Part shown: positions 12,386-25,260 of the stretch, piece after piece | Position numbering within the stretch: the first letter of the stretch is position 1 | Layout of the letters: each line of letters begins with the position of its first letter | NCBI GenBank assembly: GCA_033980235.1 | Contig: CM067066.1 | Location: forward strand, 38,869,455 to 38,933,454 | Direction of reading: 5' to 3' | From: Diadema setosum | Lineage: Eukaryota > Echinodermata > Echinoidea > Diadematoida > Diadematidae | DNA: 64,000 bases | Made by a program: the position numbers and the translations under genes | Notes under the pieces: model-generated | Told to the model about the DNA's origin: nothing | What the model saw: only the letters and a program-made list of their open reading frames with translations | Databases searched by the model: none

Positions 12386-12596
12386 TACTGTAAAAGTGGA
12401 TATTTTCGCGCGACTAATTTTTCGCGCTTGGCCGGGTCAGAACAGTTTCGCGTGTTTTTAATTCCGCGGAATCAAGACATCACGCACAGGAACGTATGGC
12501 GAAAAAATATTCGCGTGCTTTTATTTTCGCGCTAAGTTCTGGTTGCGCGAAATGCGCGAAAATTTCAACACCGCGAAAATTTCCACTTTTACAGTA
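12386..12596. mobile_element. Palindromic MITE (TACTGTAAAAGTGG ends)
   Basis: The left end TACTGTAAAAGTGGATATTT mirrors the right end AAATTTCCACTTTTACAGTA. The interior is rich in TTTTCGCG/CGCGAAAA words in both orientations. About 210 bp, no coding capacity; the terminal TA is probably the target duplication. In the putative CHMP1 3' flank. Confidence 0.7.
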
Positions 12597-12849
12597 TTCC
12601 AGTTCACTTGATGATAATTTTGTTGAAGAGAGTATTTCTATCCGTCTTCATGTATCTCAAAAATATTTGTGTTTTTTATTTCTACTCTAGTCAAGTAAAA
12701 CGCAAAATTGGCACACACACACACACTCAAAAAACAGAAACACTGAAATATTCAACATTTGCAATATCAGGTGGGACTGACTTCGAAGGTTGTTTCCTAG
12801 TACAATGAAAACTCGACATAAAAGAGATCTGCTATAACAAAATACCTAC

Positions 12850-13194
12850 TATTGACCGATTCGGGTTCGTTGAGGGCAGCAGACATTTTATGGCACTGGG
12901 CGCAGCCATGAGCTCAAATTGCGGTGTCTCAGCCGACCCCCCCTGCTCTCCCCCACCCCCAGGGCAACATGTTTATCGCGCACTTGTAACAAAGGTTCGC
13001 GCACTAAGCAAGCATTCGCGCACTCAGTACGAGACGCCCATTGGCTAAAGCAACCATGCATCAGTTTTTCATTCTGCGCGCGTGCTAATGTAGGGAGAGG
13101 GGTGGGGAGTGGGAAGGGGGGGTCGGCTGAGACACCACGTAATGGCACTGCCCATGCCAAAAATACACATAGCGCTTCACAGAATCGGTCAATA
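12850..13194. mobile_element. Palindromic repeat element (TATTGACCGATTC ends)
   Basis: ATTGACCGATTC at the left is repeated inverted at the right. A second inverted pair, GTGTCTCAGCCGACCCCCC and its complement, lies inside. The centre is CpG-rich. About 345 bp; the open frames through it are shadows. It sits within older sequence rich in TATAACAAAATA-like words. Confidence 0.55.
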
Positions 13195-15180
13195 ACTAAC
13201 TAATTTCTCTATTCCCAGTGAATTTATTTCCTTTGTTTTGTATCATTTATTGACTACTGATATAACAAAATATCTGATCTGATACACATGTGTATAAAGA
13301 ACAAATTATCTTGGTCCCACGGATCGTGTTATACTCAATCCCACTGTACAATGGAACCAGAAGTCAGATTTCTAACAGAACCCTCTTATACCAAGTTGAT
13401 TTTGCAGGTCACATGTCATTATATTGCTTTGTTTTTGTACCCTAATAAAGTGAGGTAATTGCCATGATTTTTAGGTCCGCGGTATAACAAGGCTCCCCTT
13501 TACTTCCATCTCTTACAGTCTCTTCGTTGTATTAAAAAAATAAAAAAATAATAAAAAAGTTGATTACCTTCTCTTGTAAATGTAACTTTTGAAATCCACC
13601 ATCACCTTATGTATCTTATTCCCTGTAACATGAGAAGAGTTATATGAATCTGCTTTTTCGATTTCAGGTATATCATAAATGTTGACTGCTGTAAACTTGT
13701 TCTTCAACAAGATATATTCTTTGTTACATATCTAGAAGTCTGTGGTCTACCAAAGAGTAATTCCATCAGCCTACATGTGTATGGTTTTGCCATGTGTCGT
13801 AGGGTTTTTTGTAGTTTGATAATTGCTATTGTTACACAATCATATACTGTTGTTGTTGTTGTTGTTTTAAACAGTATATAATGTGTATAACCATTGAAGT
13901 TTGAAATTATGTAACTTACTGAGTGCATTTATTTGTAGTATTTCGTTTCTAGTGCATCGCTTGTCAACTTGTTCTGCATGTGCCTTTGTTATTATTTCTT
14001 CTTATGCTACTCTGCTTAGTGTGAAGAGAAAAAGAAGAAAAAAATGGCTGTAAAAGAAGAAACTTTGGCAGAAATTGTGAGAGTTTACCCTACTTACTAC
14101 AAGGCGTCGTCCTGTTCCTTTTCTACACACAGCTCTAAAGTGAAGTTTGTTGTTAATCTCATTCACACTGATACAGTATAGTGTTACCCTAAAGTGTGAC
14201 TACAAGCTGTCATCTGAAATATCTCCAGTCATACCAGGAGACATACGATATATAATTACTGTGTATGAAATTACTGGAAATAAGCAGATACTTGGGCAGA
14301 GGAGATACATATTCGTGATGCTGAATGCTGTGAGCATTGTTGAAGATGCATTTGTGCGATGGGGACATGAATAATGTACAGCTGTACATGTAAATGTATT
14401 TATCAATGTCCTATAGAGGGCAGCAGATAACTACACTGTATCTTGTCCATGTATGGCCTACATGAGCTTTGATCTCGGCTCATCGAAATTCAACACTTCT
14501 CCAGAGATAGTTTAGTAATGATGCAGTGACACACCGCCAGGATTCAAGGTCAACAAGAACACATTCATTTATCCTATAAACTCTCTCAGACCCTGAGAAC
14601 TTGTTTGTTATGTTTTGATTCTTAATTTCTTGACTAGACAGAGCATATCTTTAGCATTTGTTATGTGTTGATGTTTTGTTTTGTTTTTTTCCACTCATAA
14701 TCGTTCCTATGTTTATCGTAGCAAAAATATTATTTCAGCCTGGCAAAGAATTATACTTTTAGCAGAAATCATACCCAAAGTATGTGTATTGTGTAACATG
14801 ATAATTTTTTTTTTAAGGTTCCCCCCTCTCCCACTAGATTAAGAAAGTGCCAAAAACCAAAATCTCTATTTCAGAATTCCAATATCTTGTTTTTGTTCAT
14901 ATGAGTTAGGATTAAGGTAACTACACTTATGGAAATACATTGTAATAAAGAAGAGAGAGAGAAAAAAAACAATAACAACACATTTTGCAGGTGGCATTCC
15001 TTCCTGGTTACTTCTAATTGATTTTGTTTGATTGTAAAATATGCTGTTTGTGGCTTGTGTAGATATACATACATGTATAATGAAGATGCACTTGTACATG
15101 ACTGCATTACCTCAGCTGCATTTACGAGCAAGTTAATCATTGAAAAGTAATACAGTACTCTTCTGTTCCCCGCAAGATTT

Positions 15181-15222
15181 TTTTTGTTTGTTTTGTTTGT
15201 TTGTTTGTTTGTTTGTTTTTTA
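15181..15222 (+). repeat. (TTTG)n microsatellite
   Basis: T-rich run followed by about eight TTTG units. Confidence 0.8.
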
Positions 15223-16758
15223 AATCAGATCACAAATTTCTCGGATGTTTCAAGCGTAGTCAGTGTGATGTTACATTAACTTTACAGAATATCAGCAGTG
15301 ACAATAATGTACACTGTGCACCATTCTTTGCGAGTTTCCTTGTCAAAAGTGGCCATATCATTGTGTGTATATGACACACATGATGTATATGTATGTTCGC
15401 AATTAAAATGTGCTCGTACCAGAGAGTTCAGATCAATGCAAACAGCAAGCTCTTCTTTCCCAATGTTTAGAACCAGCTCTTTAATCTTGCACTTCAAAAC
15501 TACTGTGTATATTCTGTCAGGAGTCATGTTTTTGGTGTCTGCGCTGATTAGTAATAATATCAATGAATTAAGTTTATTTGTTGTTGTTTTTTTCTAGGAA
15601 ATCAAATGAAATAGCACTATCCAGTAAGTACCAGAGATGGAATAGGGATGATTCAATTAGGTGTCCATTGTCTTTGTCGCACTTCTATAACGTTGTAAAG
15701 CATCTTCAATACTCACGTCTTAAAATCTGATGGTCCTGTAGCCGTACATCTCAAGTTTATTGAGTAATCGGACATTTGTGTATATTATCTGACTGTCAAA
15801 TATAATATGTCATTTTCTAAACAACGTGATTATGTTAAATAAATATTACTGACGATTTAGGCGTCGAGCTGTGGTGAAAGTTTTCTTCGATTCGTGATTG
15901 TAGTGGTGTGCCAGGTTGTACGTATGCTGAGTGTTACATAGCTTTGGTGCTCCATGATTATGTGGTATAGTCCTGGATTGAAGAGATGGTACTTATATTG
16001 TATATTCTCTTGTTCGATTTCAAAGAAATCGTTGGTAGTTCAGTGTATATCTTGGTTGATTCCTCGAAAGGAGAGAGCTGACGACACATCGCTAAACAGT
16101 GTCCAAAATGTCGGGCGCTGAGTTAGTTCTTCCCGGTTCTTTTGCCCCTTCTGTACCAATGAGTCAAATGTGCCCCCAAAATCACACACATACCTAGGAC
16201 AAGAAATGAATCTAGCATGCAGGGGGTCAAAGGGGATGACTAGTAACTGATCATTGGGAATCAGGGTACCACGCAAACCGTCTTCAATCTACCATTAATA
16301 CCATGCAAACAAACTACGAACATCTCCGATTCTGTGTTCGTGCGCTAAGCGTTTGTGAATGACATCGAACAAGAAAACAGTCATCATGAAGTTGCATCAT
16401 CATTCAGGAGGCAATTACAGTTGTTGATAATTGACTATCGTGATTTATTCTTTCATTTTTGCAAACATTTACTAACTAAATCATATCGCTATTTGTAACT
16501 TTACGTGTTCCTAGAATCTTATAGACGTTGCCATAAACTGCTGACTGGCCCAATGGATCTGCATACCTTGTCAGCCATGACGGATTCTGCCAATTAATCG
16601 GCATGTTTTTTAAGAAAAAAAAATCTATTTGTTAACTAATAAGAAATTGTGATTTCATATTAGTGAGTGATACATTAAATGATAAATTATTCAGGGAATA
16701 TCAGGATGTAGCTATGTATTCGTAGTTCTACCGCCTATTGCATGGCAGCTTCACCGCG

Positions 16759-17712
16759 TTAAACCTGATCCGCGCTTTGACCCTCGCCACTTTGCTTGTT
16801 GACTGATTTCTTCGGCTTTCCGGCTGGCGGTGAGACGCGCCGAAACCAGGATTCCTGCTGAATCTCTTCCATGTTGATACGTCGTTTAGCGGGTGACAGG
16901 ATGCGACAGATCAGATCTTTACAATCGCTGTGAACTGCCTTGTTGCTAGGGAAACCCGGCGGCCGCTGCACCTGATTCAGCAGGACCTTGTGGTTGGTGT
17001 CGTCGTACGGCAGACGACCGAACATCATGGTATAGAGAATAACTCCCATGCTCCAGATGTCGCCCAGCATCGGACAGTATGGGATGCCACGCAGGATCTC
17101 TGGAGGCGCGTAGGCGTAGCTTCCGCAGTACGTCTCGCTCAAGATGGTCCTACCAGGCTCGGGCGGTTTCATCTTACTGCGCGCGAAACCAAAGTCGGTG
17201 ATTTTTAAAATGTTGTTTTTGTTAAGGAGCAGGTTCTCGCACTTGAGGTCGCGGTGAACTACTCCGAGGTTGTGGCAATAGTCCATTCCGTCGACCAGCT
17301 GGTGGAACCACGTTCCCGCCTGTGTCTCAGGAACGGCACCATTGTTCTTGATGAAATCAAGCAGATCTCCATTGTCCGCTATCTCCATGATGAGGTACAC
17401 GCGACTTGTCGTTTCGATGGACTGCAGAAAGCAAATTAGGTTTGGATGCTTCAAAAGTTTCACTACTTGAATCTCGCGCGGTAGGAACTTGATGAGGTAA
17501 TCCTCGGGGGCTTTTCGTTTGGAGACAACTTTGACGGCCACTTTGCATTTATGTTTGTTGGAGTAGGCAGATTTGACAGATGCATAAGACCCGTGCCCTA
17601 TGTTTTCGAGCACGGAGAACCCGTGTGTTTCCAGAACAGACTGTCCCTTGTCCTTTGTACTCGCTGTGGACTGTTTGGGGTCATTCTTTCCCGTCTTCGT
17701 GTCACTTGCCAT
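16759..17712 (-). CDS. TSSK: Testis-specific serine/threonine kinase, TSSK4-like, single exon
   Basis: A 317-residue protein kinase in one exon. The kinase domain covers about residues 32-290: Gly loop GHGSYASV (39-46), catalytic Lys61 in VAVKVV, Glu80 in FLPREI, HRDLKCENLLL with Asp155, DFGFA at 173-177, activation-loop Thr194 in SETYCGS, and APPEI at 202-206. All catalytic residues are present, so it should be active. FLPREIQVVKLLKHPNL, ETTSRVYLIMEIADNGD and LPYDDTNHKVLL are TSSK signatures and closest to vertebrate TSSK4 as I remember it. Members of this family act in post-meiotic male germ cells in spermatid remodelling and sperm function; activity in testis here is inferred. The N-terminus (1-30) and C-terminus (292-317) are Lys/Ser/Gln-rich and probably disordered. 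The lack of introns is usual for TSSK genes and points to an old retrocopy origin. Confidence 0.93.
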   Translation of the reverse strand: MASDTKTGKNDPKQSTASTKDKGQSVLETHGFSVLENIGHGSYASVKSAYSNKHKCKVAVKVVSKRKAPEDYLIKFLPREIQVVKLLKHPNLICFLQSIETTSRVYLIMEIADNGDLLDFIKNNGAVPETQAGTWFHQLVDGMDYCHNLGVVHRDLKCENLLLNKNNILKITDFGFARSKMKPPEPGRTILSETYCGSYAYAPPEILRGIPYCPMLGDIWSMGVILYTMMFGRLPYDDTNHKVLLNQVQRPPGFPSNKAVHSDCKDLICRILSPAKRRINMEEIQQESWFRRVSPPAGKPKKSVNKQSGEGQSADQV

Positions 17713-18119
17713 TGCAATAGTTTTCCCCCTAACAAACAGTCGTGATCACAGCACCACACTCCATTGTTATCCCATCTTTTGAGAATAATGTCCACGTGTC
17801 ACTTTCCGCTTTTCATCGCTCTCGTCTAAAGTTTGTTGGAAATCTGAATGTTGTATGACGATCTCACGTCACGTACTATGGATACCGGGCAGCACGTGAG
17901 GAAGCGTTTCCAAGGTACATTCGCGGAAAGCGCGCAGTGATGACAATGCACCCTTGTGACGTGTCACGCGTCAACACAGAGGGGATGCGCGTGAAACATG
18001 CGCATGTGTAAAACCCTATGTCTAGAAGGGCACTACACTGTAAATGGGGACTGACTTTCGATCCCATGAGGCAGAATCTTCGTTTATAGAGGCAAAATGA
18101 CAAACGTGAAAGGTAAACA

Positions 18120-18180
18120 TACATACACACACACACACACACGCACACACAGACCCACACACAGACCCACACACAGACGT
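18120..18180 (+). repeat. CA-rich microsatellite
   Basis: ACACAC run followed by three copies of an ACACAGACCC-type unit. Confidence 0.75.
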
Positions 18181-20572
18181 GCAACACAACATGCACCAAC
18201 GGGGAGGGGCTGGGGAGTGGGGACACAATGATTGAAGACAAAAGGCGTAGTGTGCATCAGTGCATCATGGGTGTCAATATGCAGGGAGCCAATATGGAGC
18301 GGGATAAAGCATCAGAGAGAACACTAAGGAATTGTAATTTACGTCCCGCGATGACCCCCAAGCATAAGGATGGGAAACCTTACAGTATATGAAGAAAGAG
18401 AAATTAGAAGGTAACATCACATAAGATCTGGAACAACACAATGATGATGGGTATCAAAAGGAGTGAAAAAGTAACAAAAGAATGAGGCCCTGCTGAAGAG
18501 GGGGTCCAGCAGTATGCATAGAAATAAAAAAGACAAAAAGAAAAGCTGGTGTACAAGAGTGTGGTTTAAAACAAAAAAAAAAAGTGAAAGTGGAAGCCAA
18601 CCCGGAAGAAAACTTATAGGTGATCCTGGCCAAAAGAAGATGACGGTGTTTCTTTAATATGCGTCTTCATGACAAGTTTACTATCTGGTATCTCAGCAGA
18701 TAAGTCCTTATGAATTTAACAGCGCCTGCGAGGAAGAAAACTTGTTGTCGTTGTTGTTGCTGTGATTGCTGTTGTTATTGTGTATGTGTGTGTGTGCGAG
18801 TGTGTTTGCTAGTACACTACAATGTCAGCGTATCGATGATCGGCTGATATGGCAAAAACTATAGGAGGGTCGAACTACTATTATGACGCATGCACAAAGC
18901 CCGAGCGGTTGCTATGTCAGATTGCATTCATATGATATGGTCGTCCCATATACTACCTATGTGGGAAATGGGTCACCGAACACAAAGAAGGTGTTACCAC
19001 GGTAACAAAAGCTACTTTTCACGTTATACATGCCACATAGAGTGCAAATAAAGTACGTGTGCAGTTTTTATGTCAACACCGGAACTTCAGCTGATATACA
19101 TTGATCTGCCGATTCTCTGTCGATCCCTCCGATTTTTTTTTTTTTTTTTTGTTACGACACGAGGAAAAGAAGTCATCGCCTTGCAACCATTGCAAGAAAT
19201 GCGATTCAAAGCATGATTACATTTTACGATGGTCACATACATTCACACACGCACACACATACACTATACACACACAAACGCGCACGTGTATAAATACTAG
19301 TACGTGTATAGTATACAACATAGATATACATTCGCAAATACACAACACACAATCAGCGCCTTCTATATGACAGTACAATCATATCAAACGACAGCTATAG
19401 TCAACTCTGTGTCAAATCACATAGTGCTCCTCCGTGTGTTCTATTCATTTGTTAAGAGCGTTTTCATTAAATTGGATGGTACTACTCAATTAAGGAAAAT
19501 TATGGTACAGTCGGCGTATATCTGTTGCGAGCAATATTTTTTACGCCCGCCCTGAAATCAATAGTGCCGAGACGGTCAATTATTATATATACGCCTCTAA
19601 CCCATTAGTACAGTGTATCAGAGTTAATTGTTCACCTGAAGGGAGGGGAGCCCATGGTGCAGTGTCCCCAGGTCACCTGCAGGGCCGCATTGAAAAAAAA
19701 AAAATCGAATTCAAGCAAAATATAACTAATTTAAAAGTGTGCTAAAATGATCAATATCATAGCATGTCTCATTTGAATTTCCATTATTTCGATTAAAAAA
19801 AAAAACACTTCAGCAATAAAATGCATAAAGTCATTATGGAAAAGGGATTCAAAATTAGCTGCCTATATACCCTGATGAAGGACCCATGAAAGTATCATTG
19901 CTGTGAGATTGATCGAGACGTGAAGTAGGCGAATGGTCATTATTAATTTTTGCTTGTTGTTAGTTTTGTCTTTGCTGTTTTCTATAGAATGTGATGGTTA
20001 CATGACCAAAAATCTTTAAATTCGCCTTTTTCACCATTTGAAACTTTTTGCTTCATGTTCGATTTCAGATTCTTCTTCAACCAGTTTGAAATTCTTATTC
20101 CATTCGCAAAGGCCAAAGTTTTTTTTTCACATTTGCCTTTAATACGAGGTTTACATCCTGAAAACGACAATAACTTTTCACGTTTCAGTTCACATGTTCG
20201 CGAGTTTCTGTTGGGACGCTGCAAACACAACAACCTTGAGATATATCTGCGCACGAATCGATACACGACATTATGCACACCATGCGCACACATATTCATT
20301 ACACAGGCCTTCGGATGATGGGTTCGATTATCTCTTTTCCACGACTATACAAAAGCTGTTCATTTGACAACATTTGACAAATGGAGCCCCATCCGCAGAA
20401 CATTAGCCCGGTAATTAGCTTCTAATCTATACTAGCTACTACTGGTGTGTCTTTATAGATGAATGCTATATCATTCTTTTCAGTTCAAATGCAGCAACAT
20501 CAATAAAATGATGGTACATGCAGCTACTACGCAAAAGCTGGGATAATACAATGGATGTAGCCCATGTTTGCT

Positions 20573-20575
<3 letters not shown>

Positions 20576-20637
<62 letters not shown>

Positions 20638-20684
20638 ATGTATATATATATGTATACATGTTTGCTTATATATATATATGTATA

Positions 20685-20747
<63 letters not shown>
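20576..20747 (+). repeat. (TA)n microsatellite
   Basis: Nearly continuous TATATA interrupted by TGTATG-type variants; long open frames of alternating Ile and Tyr across it are artefacts. Confidence 0.95.
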
Positions 20748-21702
20748 TTAATTATTCATTTGCACACTTGGTGATTCTTTCCTACTATGAAGAGTGCTCG
20801 ATATCCTCAAAGGAAGAGCTTTCGACAGAAGTATTGAAAAAAGTTCACGCGGTTGACTGCAGGTTCGTCCGTATTTATTGCAGCTCTGAGTTTCATGCAA
20901 CCTCCATGAGATGCAATCATCAGGAATTGCCTTTCAATACTTCTATATATTTATTTATTTATATGAACCTTCTTTTCTTTGCTCAAAATTTCCACTGTAT
21001 ATATGTAAATTTCTTCTTTTTTTTTTTGGGGGGGGGGGAGTCTGTGAAAAATGGCTATAAAAACATTACTGCTTCCAGGGACACGATAACCCCCCCCCCA
21101 AAAAAAAAAAAAAAAAAAAAGGCGATAGTTATTATTCATTCTACAAAGCCCATCAGTAAAAACGCATTAGAAACTGTACGGTTTGCAAATATCATCATTG
21201 TGCACCAACTATTTTGAGATCATGCGACCTAGATTCTGACATGTGCCTTTTTCATTTTTGTATGGAAAATCAGATGGAATCATATACTCCCCCGCCCCCC
21301 CCCCCCCCAAAAAAAAAAAGAAGAAGCAAAAGACGTAACTCATCAGACTTTAACTGCCAATTCCTTTGAATAATACAACATTCAATGTATACATACTCGT
21401 GATACAATACAATGTATCCCCCCCCCCCCTCGCTGTGGAGAAAGTAGTGTGGATGGGTGATGTTTGCTCGTATATTGTTTAACTAATCGTTCGTGACAAA
21501 GGACCCACATTCTGCCTGCCACAGTCAACAGCTGCATCTACATGGTCACAGGTCTGCAGTTATGAGATCCCCAGACATTATGTGAACAGTCCACATCATT
21601 CGGGAGAATGGTTTATTATTCTGAAGATTCGTTATTTTGTATGATGATATACATCTGTGCAATTCGACCTTCAGTCGCCAGTCAGATTTTTAATAAGATC
21701 TT

Positions 21703-21776
21703 TTCAATTCAGTTCAATTCAATTCAATTAAATTCAATTTCAATTCAATTCAATTCAATTCAATTCTATTCAATCA
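21703..21776 (+). repeat. (TTCAA)n array
   Basis: About fourteen imperfect TTCAA units. The unit is the same as in the LINE tail at 8266-8331, so this may be another LINE 3' tail, but no coding remnant is visible beside it. Confidence 0.75.
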
Positions 21777-24599
21777 CTTGTCAATTCCGAAAGCTCATCA
21801 TTCTGATTTTATCAGAAGCAGACACGTTTTCCTTTTCTTTTTATCTGTAGTTTGACTCATTCGTCTAGTCATTGGTTGGGCCATTATAATAATTACAGTT
21901 GTGAAAGAAATGTTGCAATCATTCGTGCAAGATATTTGGATTGTTCCCGTGGAAGGTAACCAAGGCATGAACGCGCTATAGAGACGAAGACAAAAGGTCA
22001 CATGGGGAAACACGAATTCCCCAACAAATCATGACACGCTGCTTGTCATCATTAATGTCAACAAATTACAGGATATCCCAGCAATATTTACCGACAGTAG
22101 CAGACTCACAGATGCAAACAGACCGGGGTCTCAACCTCACAGGGGCAAACTTTTATATTGTTATCATATTAAGGGCAAAATGGATATTTCTGTTGTCTAT
22201 CTTGATGTTTCTTGCAGTGTATTGTCATCATTAATAATAAAACGGAAACATGCAACTTATCCTCAGTTTAGTCGTCTACGAAATCTTCATTTTAAACTTG
22301 TTTTGTTATTGATATACCCCATAATGTAAAGAAAGATAATAGAACATGATTATAATATGTATGTCACGTATAAGTACATTATTCATTTGGCAACATTAGT
22401 GATGTTGGTGGTATTGTAAATCAACAAGAGTCAGCATGTATTTACACTTTAATGATTAAGAAGATTATACGGGTACTTTGAGGTATGGACTGTGTCACGC
22501 ACTAGGTGCCTTGTTCTTTTTTAAACGCCAATATTGATTTTAATACGTAGGTTTTAGCTTGAAAGAGAAATTATTGAAAGTGTTATAGTTTATAAAATGG
22601 GATTTAGAATCTCTGCAATCTAATTGGTCAATATCATGCATTGATTTTACTGATCCATACACACAGCAATACATCTAGTAAAATCCAAACGCATGGCTCA
22701 AGCCGTATATATTGTATCTACATTGATCTAGGTGTACCGGATACATGATGGGGAAAAAGGATGCATTTCATGAATCTAGGGCCCATTTCATAAACGAACG
22801 ATGCACAGACCTATTTCGTGGATGTGAGAATTGGATGCCTTCGTTTAACTTTAGAAACAGTTGAAAAAACACTTGCTGCGCTCGTAAACTCGCGCATCCA
22901 ATTCTCATTGAGCCTCTCTGTTTAGTGCATCACTGTATAATGATGTATAATGTAGGTTGTAATATAAAGAGGATAAAGGTATGATTTTAATAGCAATTAA
23001 TAATCTGTTTGTGCTCATTTTGAAACTGGTTAGTCTCACATGTTAGCAGAAGAGTTTCTGTGTATTTTTCTTTACATGACCATAAACTAACTTGTATCTA
23101 AATCATAATCTGAATCTGACGTGTTGAAAATAGAACTTGAGTTGAATGTCTGAGACACATCTAGACATAGGAGGGCAAATTCAATGTTACGCATGTCATA
23201 CCTAACATTGATAAAGGGCATTAGTTTGAAGCTCAAAAAGCAGAATGTGTAGGGCCTACAGATAATCAGGACATTCCTCTATAGTCTGTAAAAAGTTTGT
23301 AATTGTGTAGAATGTCGCATTCCAACTACAGACCATGTAACAATACAAAATTATTAAGCTGGAGTATTAAGGGACAAAGGGCAAAAGAAGTGAAAAGAAG
23401 AAGGAAAACTGTGAAGATATAAAAGCTAACACAGGTAAACAACCACAGCTATACTGTCAAGTTCGTAATGAAATTAAGTTTTGATGAGAAAACGTATGAT
23501 GAGGCAATGGACGCAAAACGCTGAAACTAGAGGACAAGTAAGCGTATACTTCAACCTAACATGCCTAACCTGTCAGAAAACAAGTTAAATCCTTCTTAAA
23601 CCCCTTTAAGTAAAGCAAATAATTTCGGGTAAGTGGGGTATTCCCATAATCTCCACATGCCCTACAATCTTTCACAGTTTGCCATTCCGTAGAAATCTTT
23701 TACTTTTATCGAAGTACATTTTGTCACATATCTCAGTCATCTCTGAAAGTATATTTAACTCAAAAATATATGGGGTCCTGCATCATTATGCATATAGTAA
23801 TAAGTTGTTGCTGTTGTAAGCTGTTGTAACTGTTTGTTTGTTAATTGTTTTCATATTCTATATTTTACTAATAATTATGGGAATATATCTTGTTATCAAG
23901 AATTGAATACAAAGAATACATAGAAGGATAGTTCTTAAGGGTGTAGATTTCCAAAAGCAATATAGATTAAAATTCTTACATGAAAATTACAGTTGTAAAG
24001 ACTGAACAATTATGAAATGGGAAATCCCGTGACATGAAGAAGAGTTTCGAGGAAAAAACATGAATGTGCGTTCCACGTCATCACTAAAGAGATGCATGAT
24101 TAGTAGAACGAGACCCTGCACATTCCTAGTCAAGGGGGAAGATCCGCAAGCTCATAGCGAAGACTGAGACGGCCATTGTTCTCATTAAGGTCCACCTCTC
24201 CAGATCGCGTCACCTGCGTCATAAATCCCCCGCAGAGTCACATTAAAGGTAAAATAAAGCATGACGATGGAGAGATGTGTATGCACATATTGTATATGTT
24301 TTGTATTTATGCAATATTCAACATGCATCCTTGGCCCGCAATTCCCCATCTTCCTTCAAAATAATCATTACATATACCTCTTTTAAGTGTGTAATGAGGG
24401 AAAAACCCGATTTTTTTTCAGTCGACAGCTACAGACTACTCAAAGCCGATGCGGCATTTGTTTAACTTCTGCTTGGTATATACCAGCAGCTGACTTTTTC
24501 AATGACAATTCTAATGTTTTAGTTTAAAGTAATTTGTAAAGTATTGTAAAGTTTATTTTATTTCATTTTTTTTTGCCTGAGATAATTATTATATACACA

Positions 24600-25050
24600 C
24601 TTCTTTTGTACAGAAATATTTTGGAATTACAGATTATTCTGAACCAAGAACTTACTCTGAATACAAACTGGTTTCATTTAGATAAACTTACAATCAACGT
24701 TCAGAAAACTAATTTGAGCGTTATTCACCAAGAGGGACATTGAAAATGTCTTTTTTCAGTGTGTTTAGATAAAACATGTATCGGTTTTAAAATTCTTAGG
24801 ATTAATGCTTGATGAGCAGGCTATACCTGGAATTTTAATGTAAATAACCTCAGTGGTATGTTGTCAATATGAACGTTGGTTTTATATGTATTGAGGTCAA
24901 TGACAGAAGTATTTGTAAAAATGTTTCTTAATTCGATAATTGAACCATATTTTATCATATGGAATGATAATTTTGGCAATGAATTGAAATCCCAATTTAA
25001 CGGAGTTGTTTTACAAAAGCGTCCAATGAGTCGAGTTTGAGTTTATTTAT
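24600..25050 (+). pseudogene. Decayed LINE reverse transcriptase fragment
   Basis: In shifting frames the plus strand reads ELTLNTNWFHLDKLTINVQK, then LKFLGLMLDEQ, then VLYVLRSMTEVFVKMFLNS and IIEPYFIIWNDNFGNELKSQ. These match, in order, the region after the catalytic YADD of non-LTR elements (WFxxNKLTLNxxKTN, KFLGxxxDExL, SLIxPYxxYC). Stops and frameshifts separate the pieces, so it is dead. About 1 kb upstream of CLCA, same strand. Confidence 0.7.
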
Positions 25051-25203
25051 TTCGAAATGGTCACTCACTTCAGCGAAAACTGTTCTTCAGTGAGTCCCGT
25101 GACAACAGAGTTACCGCTCATGTCGAGCTTTCTTCTGGTTGCAGGCCAATAACTTTACAGGATTTTTATGGGGTGGGGATGGGCCTCAAAATTGAACAAT
25201 AAT

Positions 25204-25260
25204 GGGCTTTTATCCAAAAAAAAAAAAAACACACAAACATACAAAAACAAACAAACCCTT
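25204..25260 (+). repeat. A-rich low-complexity stretch
   Basis: A13 followed by CACACAAACATAC-like units. Confidence 0.6.

Larger units (their letters stand above)
10713..16758. other. CHMP1 3' UTR and convergent intergenic region
   Basis: No protein gene is recognised. A C17 run lies 22 bases after the CHMP1 stop. Candidate plus-strand poly(A) signals AATAAA occur at 13444-13449 and 15838-15843; which one CHMP1 uses cannot be decided from sequence. For the minus-strand kinase, an AATAAA (TTTATT on the plus strand) lies at 16444-16449, 310 bp past its stop. The region also holds a hairpin at 11397-11470 and the two palindromic elements listed separately. Confidence 0.5.

Noticed and set aside
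12919..13203. Overlapping frames on both strands around 12888-13203
   Set aside because: They translate the two halves of a palindromic element.
16040..16276. 78-codon minus-strand frame (TLIPNDQLLVIPFDPLHA...)
   Set aside because: Protein-like in composition, but no family recognised, no splice context, and close to the TSSK 3' end. It may be a relic of a repeat; not strong enough to list as a gene.
20518..21217. Frames rich in IYIYIY and a 217-codon frame running out of them
   Set aside because: Low-complexity translation of a (TA)n microsatellite and of homopolymer runs.
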